A DNA stretch of 64,000 nt from Euwallacea fornicatus (Eukaryota > Arthropoda > Insecta > Coleoptera > Curculionidae): positions 992,001 through 1,056,000 of the forward strand of contig NC_089559.1 of assembly GCF_040115645.1 (NCBI RefSeq), in the 5' to 3' direction. Positions 48,901-57,900 of the stretch are shown here, in pieces. Below the pieces are notes generated by a model. It was not told the DNA's origin and made no database searches. It saw nothing but the letters and a program-made list of their open reading frames with translations. Both the position numbers and the translations under genes were made by a program. How positions within the stretch are numbered: the stretch's first letter is position 1; every line of letters begins with the position of its first letter.

Positions 48901-51900
48901 AATGTAGAGTAACCCGAAACTGACCGCTACTTGTAGCGCGGTCCTTGTTTATTCCGACGCCAGCGTTTATTTTCCGAGAATAATAATTAATAACATGTTT
49001 TAATTAATAATATATGATCCCGTGGCGGTGTCCTTTTGAAACGACACCAAGTGTTATCGACAACGGCCGATAAAATGCGATTTTGTTGGAAATTTAATCA
49101 ATAATTACGTTCGACAAGTTCGTGTTTTGTTTAATAAAGTCAGAATTACAGAACAGGCGTAACAGAGCTCGGCGAGGGATTTATTGCCCGAGTGACACAT
49201 CGAGGAGAGTTGAATCTGGAAATCAAATTATTGCCTCATTTAAGCATTCGTTGAGGCGTAAGTGTTCAGATTCAATTGCCTGATTGAGATGTGGAGCAGC
49301 GGACGATTTCTTGCACGATTTAAGTGTTGAGCAATGTTTTATCCTGCATACCGTGTGATTCAAGAAGGTGGCTCGCTCTTGTAACTTTTTTGTTTTTAAA
49401 CTTTGTTGTTGAAATTCGGAAGGAAGCTATATGAATATAGAGCCGATTGATTGACATTAATGACGTTTATCTAGCGCTTCCGGTTCAACCGGAAATGACC
49501 GTAGTTTTCAATTTTTAAATGAAACGCTCCATAAATTTTCACTTTTTTAAAATCTGGAGGTCATTTTTAGTCCAAAAGTGTGTCATAAAAAAATACTGTT
49601 TTTTCATGTCGAGCTGGGCCGTTGATTTGTTTCGATTTCTTTGTCTTGACTGATAATAGTTTTCTTTTTCATTAGTATTTCCCGTTTTCACTTTGTTCAC
49701 TAATTTTCGAAAATAATGGCGGCCTGGATGGTTTCTCAGTGGAAAGCTTTCCGCATAAAGTCGCGCAGCGCCGGAACACCGTTGACGACATTCTCTAAAT
49801 ATAAACAGCACATCAATTTTTCCACTTTCAATAAAATTTTGCATTTTTTCTAATTTAATTCGCACGCGTTTTGACGACTGCACATAATTTCAACAAGTAA
49901 AAATATTTTATTCGTTTTTTCTGTCATTTGAAAGGCGGCACGTATTTTTTTCTAAGTTTGAATGTGTTTTTTATGAATCAACGGTTCATTTCTATATGAA
50001 CGAACGTTGTGTTTGATATCAAAAAATTCGGGAAAATCGTTTTTTAGAAAATCACTAAATGCGTCACCGTGTAGCCATTTGAAAAATGGAAGATAAATGA
50101 GAAGAACTGTTTGTCGGTATTCGAATTCCCTACAAAAGAAAAAATACCCAATAAAAAACTAATTAGTATTTTTCCCTATAATTTTGACGTAAAATTGTTC
50201 CTAATACATATGCCTCAGAGGCGTAGCTCGACAAGAAAAAACCACAAAAAATATGTATATTTTTTAAACGACATATTTCTTATTAAAGTCACCTTTAAAC
50301 TCTAAAAATCTAAAAATTTAAGGACATTATATTCAAAAATTTAAAGTTAAAGTCGTTTCAAGTTAAGCTGGAAGTGCTAGATAAACGCCATTAATGTCAA
50401 TCAATCGGCTCTATATTCATATAGCTTCTCTCCAAATTTCAACTTTCTAAGTTTAAAAGTCATAAAAGCGGGCAATCTTGAATCACCCGGCATATACAGT
50501 ATGGTGCAAATGTATGGACTAAATCCATTACATCTAAAACGAACGACATTTGACGAAAATCCTAAAACACGTCTATTTTAATTTTTAAGGGACCTCATCC
50601 TAGTAAGACCTCCGGAGATATGACGTCACCAGGGTGGGAGCAATGACGTAATTGAAATCTTTCTTAAATATGAATAGGCGTCATGTGACACCTCCTTCGA
50701 AAGGTCTCCTCATGGCTTATTCAGCAATATAATAATTTTTTCCTTTAACGTGTATACTATTAATATCGTCTAAACATTCCATTTATGTTTTTGTTGGTTT
50801 TTTGCGGTTTGGAAAAAAATGCCTAAAAATATCGAAAAAAGTTACATCTACCGACAGACGTGTAGAGTGATGATAAAAAGTAGCATTCCAATTTCATATT
50901 TTTTAGTTGATGTACTACGAGTGAAGTACTATAATTTTTGTAAACGCCTTAGAACAATTAATTAAATATTGAAGCTTACAGGGACTGAATGAATTGAAAT
51001 TTTAATTATGATTGACTATGGAGATAGAGCAAGGACTCAGGCAGAAGTGTGTAATTTAGTTAATGCTAAGTACCCTAACCGAGAACCAGTTTCTCAATCA
51101 ACAATTAGTAAACTTGAGGAGAAATTTCGCGATACCGGCCATATTAAAGATCTCCCCAAAACTGGTAGAATATCAATTTCCGAAGCCCGGAAACTTGATG
51201 TGTTTTTTACATTTCAAGAAGATCCCCATATCATCTCAAGGCAAGTCGTACTAAATAATAATTTACAGCATTCGACGATCCTTACAGCGATAGAAAGGGA
51301 AAAGTGGCATCCGCACAAAGTACATCTAGTCCAGGGGCTGTTAAAAGATGACGTTGACAGACGAATCGAATTCTGCGAGACCGTTATGGAATGTTGTAAC
51401 AGTAATAAGGGTTTTCTAGCAGAGGTGGTTTTTTTTCAGTTGAAGCTACCACTTGGCTCAACGGTCACGTATACCGTCAAACATACCGATTCTGGCCACG
51501 TGAAAATCAACACTGGGTAAAGGAGTATGGCACTCAACACCCGTAAAAGGTGAATGTTTGGGCAGAAATTATCAACCGCCAGGTCAGAGGACCGTATTTT
51601 TTGGAGGAAAATTTAACCGGTGCTCAATATCTTCAATTTCTTCAGGGTTATCTTCTACCAAAACTGAATCAGCAATTTCCAAATAGAAATGATTTGTGGC
51701 CCCCGCAGGATGGGGCACCCTCACGTTGTGCCGTCCCTGTAAGAACCTACTTAAAAAAACATTCTCTTAGGTAGATGGATTGGGAGGAGAGGATCGATTG
51801 AGAATGGCCACCAAGATCACCCGATTTGACTCTGTTTGAGTTTTTTTTTTATGGGGATATTTGAAGTGCAAAGTTTACAAAAGTCGACCACACAATTTAG

Positions 51901-54900
51901 AAGAGTTGAAGGCGCGCATCGGAACGTAGATTACTCACATAACTCCGGAGATTATGGAAAATGTTAAAAGAAGAATTTCCTGCCCAGATGTCGCACAACA
52001 TAATTGCTGAAGGCCGTCAGTTTGAGTATTTATTGGAATGTCGCAGAACTGAACGGTTTTACTAAATAAACTGTTTCATTAAAGAGTCGAGGGATGAATA
52101 ATTATTCTGCTGAATAAGAGATGAAGAGACTTTTCAAAGGAGGTCTCGCATGGCCCCTATATATATTTAAAACTGTTTTCGATCACGTCATTGCGCCCAC
52201 CTTGGTGAAGTCACATCTCTAAAATGCTTACTAGAATGAGGTCCCTTAAAAGCTCATATAGATGCGTCTTGGGATTTTGGCTAGTGTCGTTCGTTTTAGA
52301 TATAACTTATTTATTCCATACATTTGCACCGTACTGTATACGAGCATACACGTAGTATATGTATAGACTAAATCATTGCCATTGACAGAGATTGAATTGT
52401 TGTCGGATTAAGTATTGCCAAAGGTTGCAGTGTAAAAAGCTGATTTAAGCATTAGACAAATACTGTCCCCGTAGAAATTAAATCGTTGCGTAATAGGAGT
52501 TAGAGTTTGATAATAGGGATCGATTTCGTGATCGATTTAATGAATCGAAAAGACTTGGATACCAAATTATTATCCGATTTGAGAATTCAATTTTAGACCA
52601 GATTTAAGCATTCGAGATTTCTCTCCGAGTGCCAAATTTAAACCTGACGAAATTATTCGACGAAATTTGATGATCGAGACATAAGCACCCCAGACTTGAC
52701 TCGAATCTGAAATTTAAATTATGGCCAGATTCAGACGTTGAATAATCCTGAAAGAAGCATTCAACAGTTTACCTAATGTTGGCTGATTTAAGCATGCGAA
52801 GTTTCTCTGTCGAGACAAAATTGCTCGATTTAAACTGCGATACTAAGTGTCCAACTCTTGATTCACTTATTTTATAAATTTTTAGTGAAAAACGAAGAAT
52901 TGACGGATTTAAGCATTGAACAACGCTTGACTGGAGAAAGAGAATTATTTAACTAATTTATTTTACTTAGATTAGAAACTAATTAAATTTGACTTTGTAC
53001 TTCGGCGAATTTCACTGTTATATGTACATGGAGCTTATGTGGTTGTTAAAAAATTTGAAGATATCTCGTCGTCTTGAGATAAGAAGCCTGAACACTTATT
53101 TTCTCTCTAAACAAGCTTTCATATATCACGTTGAAGATTCATTAGGGGCGTGCTGAGCGGGCTTTCCAAAGCTGCAAAACTGAACAGATTTCAAAATTTT
53201 TCTGTTCTTCAACACTCAATTTATCTTAATTCTCTTTTCGGAATTTTTTTGTTTTGTTTCGTTCGAGAACCGTTACGTCAGCGAGGATGAAGGCACGGAA
53301 ATTGCCCGAAATCGCAACTTTATCACGCAAAAATCGCCGGTAACCTGAGGACTTGTCTCCTTCAGAGAGTGTTCAGATCATCTAATCGGATATTGATTGG
53401 TGTAAATCATTTACGTCTGAGGGGGATCAATAGGGGTTCTGCCAATTCTCTCCAATCCACTCCTGTGTTATTAATACGAGTATGGAAAAAAAAACATGAC
53501 GAATTCATCAAAATCCTATAAAACAGTATTTACACGCGAATTACCCCTATCTCGTCTGATTATCTCAATTATTTGAAAGTGACACATTAAAATAACCGGG
53601 CACATGATTTTTATCCATGGCATTGTGCTTCTTATTTGACTTGTCAAATCGCACACCAAAACTGGGAAATACACGCGAATTTGAATCAACTGTTGTTACA
53701 GACGAAGATGTAAAAGAATTGGACTCAGCATCGGTTTTTTAGAGGTTTAGGGTCCACCCTCAACAAATGAAACCATGGCTGCTCAATCGGAAAAAATGAC
53801 GTCACCACCATCCCCTACGTTTGATTTGCATTGACCCCTGACAACAAAATGACATCGCGGGGCACTAACCCATGGCGGCCTCTATGTAAAAACGATTGTT
53901 TGCTAGACCCAGTTCGCCTAGATAGGTTTTGGACCATTCTGGAACTTCGCCTCGAACGTCTTTGAACGTTCATCATGACTTCATCGTTTTTTTGCCATAT
54001 TTACTGAGAATTCGTTTGAGGAGATAACCGATATCCTTGACAAGGTCCTCTAAAAATAAACGCTCAGTATCGGATTACTACGCTAGATTTGATAGTACCT
54101 AATCTATTAATCTTGGAAGGTTGTTTGCGGCAAGACTCAACAATCCCGATTTGCGGTAAACAAATTTGCTATTTTTTTTAGGTTTCTGGCTTACGTGATA
54201 ACGAGCACGTACCTTTTCAAGAGGCGCATGAACGGCCTACCCCTGCCCTACGCGCATTGTAGTTGTTGACCCCAAGTTGGTTGAATAATGGGGGGTTATG
54301 GGTGCGTGATACAGGTATTATCATGGCGCCGAAAAGCATGCAAACTATAATCAGTGAATTTCCGGCGCCACCATATCGCGACGCGACCTTACTAGGCCGT
54401 CACCATGGCCGGATCTGTCTCCGGGTGACGTAGTCATTCCGACAAGTGGGCGCCAACGTTGCCAAGCCTCAGACTTTCCTACATCCCATCAGAGCATTCA
54501 TCTGTTAACCCTCCGAATAGCGGCTGGGATCGCTGACGACACCATGCCCTCGTTTTTTTCTCATGTATCATTCTTAAAACAGATTATTCTTTCGTCAAAC
54601 TGCAGGTATGTTATCTTTCAGCCGTCTGTATTGTTTGGAGTAGAACATATTTCTTTTACGACACAACAATGATTTTATTGCATAGGGACCCCACTTGGTA
54701 CTTCCAGTATTCTTCATTTAAAGCGTTAAACTTCTCCGATTTGACGGTGTAAACATTACCGGGATCTAGTTAGTCATGTTGGTTGTTGTGTTCACTCGTT
54801 CTCTTTTTCTCTCGTCATTTTCTTTTTTACGAAATTTTCCCATCTTACCTCCCTTTGAACGTTGAGACTTACATACCGGGCGATTCGAAAAGGTGGCTCG

Positions 54901-57900
54901 CCATTACAACTTTTTTCTTCTTGAATTTAGAAACTTGAAATTTGGACGGACGCTATATGAGAATAAAGCCGATTGGTTGACGCTAATGACGTTCATCTAC
55001 TACTTCCGGTTTAACCGGAAATGGCCTCAACTTTCGATTTTTAAACGTAATGCTTTATAAATTTTTACTTTTTTGAAATCTTCAGGTGATTTTTAGACGA
55101 AAAATATGTTATTGTTAAATATATATTTTTTTTTGGTGGAAAAATTGATATGCTGTTTTATTTGGAGGATGCTGTGAACGGCCTTCTGATGCGGCGCGAC
55201 TTAACGAGGAAATGGTTTCCACTCAGAGACCATCCAGCCCGCCGCAATTCTCAAAAATTAGTGAATAAAATAAAAACGAGAAATACTCATGAACAGGAAA
55301 ACTTTATTATTAGTGCAGACAAAGAAATCGATGTTCTATTTAAGGCAGAAGTTGATCCAAGTACATCAATTCCTGAGATAGCTCTAGAATGTGAGATTAG
55401 CTATTAGTCAGGGCATCGATTTTTGAAAAAACTTCTGTATTCTTGTTATTATCAACAAGTAATTAATTGAGATGTTGAAAATGACCACTTTGTTGTCCTC
55501 AGTAAGCGAAGCATATTGAACTGTTTCCCTCATAACGTTATTCAATTGGTGTGGGGTAATATTATTTATCACCCCATGAATTTTTTGTACTAATTCTTCA
55601 GAAGAACTGGCGTAAACTTATGCTTTAACTCCACAAAAAAAAAACAAGAGGAGTTAAGCCGGGCGATCTACAAGAGTTTATGCAGATTATTCGTTTAAAT
55701 TGGTTTAAATGATCAGTAGTGAATTAGCTAGGTACTTAGGCCACCTGATTGGCCCATAGTGCCAATTCATTGATTTTTAAAATTTTAAAAAGTTTCTAAC
55801 TAACAGAGAATTGTGCGGGGGAGCACCTTCATTGCGAAAACAAATACTAAATCGTTCTTATACGTGTAAATTATCCAAAAAAGTCCATATTCATCCATTT
55901 AAAAAATTTAAATACCGTTCCCCTGTTACCTGCCCATGGAAAATTATTGGACCTGCAGATGGCCATAAGAGTTCAGCAACGAATTTGCTTTTAATATTCT
56001 TAGCAAAATTTGCCAACAATTCTCCATCGTAAAAATCTCAGCAAACAGTTAAAGCCAAATCGTTCTTGACGATTACCTTCCTTCAAATGTAAATTATTTT
56101 GAGACCAATATCGCGTATCGTTCCTGTTGAAGAGTCCGAAATTAGCAATCTGCTCTCATCAGAAAATAATATTATGGAAGGAATCCGTGGATTTAGGTTC
56201 AAATTTTCAATAAATCATTTGTAATATTCTAATCGTCTTTGATGATCTTCTGGATATAAATGCTGACGCAGTTGATATTGGTATGACTGGTATTTGTGTT
56301 TCATCAAAATTCGGCGCTCTGACGAATAGCTAATCTCACATTCTATAGGTATCTCACGAACTGATGTACTTTTATTAACTTCTACCATAGTTAAAACATC
56401 GATTTCTTTGTCTTCGCCGATAATAGTTTTCTTCGTCAGTAGCATTTCCCGTTCTCAATTTATTTACTAATTTTAAAAAGTAGTTGTGGTCTGGATGGTT
56501 TCTAAGTGGAAACTTTCCGCATGAAGTCGCGCAGCGCCGGATGGCCATTGACGACATTTTCCATATATTAACAGCATATAAATTTTTTCATAAAAAAAAA
56601 AAATTGTGACATATTGTTAGGCTAAAAATGACCTCTAAATTCCAAAAAAGTAAAAATTTGTACGACATTACGTTTGAAAATCGAAAATTGAGGTCATTTC
56701 CGGTTAGACCGGAAGTACGCGATAAACGCCATTAATGTCAATCAATCGGCTCTATTTTCATATGGCTTCCCTCTATATTTCAACTTATAACTTTAAGAAC
56801 AAAAAATTTATAAAGGCGAGCCATTTTCAGGAATTACTCGGTATAGGGTGCTGCATCATCGGAGCGACCGTAGGAAAACCTATTTAAATTTTAATTCCAT
56901 CTAATATTATCTTCCCCTGCTCGTTTGGGAGCAAAATTGTATTAGACTTTATTGAAGGTGCTTTAATGAGGAACTTGCATTGAAAATGTCAAAAGTGTTC
57001 CTCGCGTCGTTTGCGAGATATTTTGGAAAGAGCTCTTCTAAAATCTGAAAACTTGCAATACCGCCCTGATATTTTCTTCAATCAAACCACAAACGACTGT
57101 TACCTCATCATCAACTGCGGTAGTATGCAAATGAGTTTTGTCAAAACGATTCTATCTTTATTAATGTTTCTTAAAAAATACCCTACACAGTAGTGGAGAA
57201 AGGAAACATGATTAAATGGAATTATATTGAAAAGAATTGGGATTATTTGAACATTTACTAACTTAGAAACAGAATTAGGAATGTTTATTTATTGTTTAAT
57301 AATGCCATTAAACATAAAACATTATTTTTTCTTCCTGATTGTTTAATTGAGGAAAATATCAGGGCGGTATTGCAAGTTTGCAGATTTTAGAAAAGTTTTT
57401 TCGAAACGTCTTATAAATAGTGATAAGAACATTTTTCATATTTTACCTGCGAGTCCCTCATCAAAGGGCCTTCAAAAAAAGTCTCATACAATTTTGCCCT
57501 TAAACGAATAAGGACGACATTGGATCGTACTGAAATTCACATTCGTTTTCCTATGGCAGGATCTGGCGACGCAACACCTTGTATAGTTTCTATTCGGTCA
57601 GGGAGAAGTACCAAACGTGGTTCGAGTGTAGAGGAACCAAAGGTGCGGTGCGGTTCGCGGGACCATAATTACGTGATCTGGCTCGAGTGCCAACGTGCAC
57701 GATCCTTCCCGATAACCGAATTGCGGTGCTTTCACGAAATGGCAGTCAAAAAGATTATGGATTGGACATTGGACCTACAATCCAGAGACGACTGAATAAT
57801 CTTGGTGTTTGAAACGAACTTCTAAGAAAATTCTGTCAGTCAATGGAGCGTCGCCTATTTTCATGGTCCACGAGGGACAACAAGTGGAAGAAGATGGACG

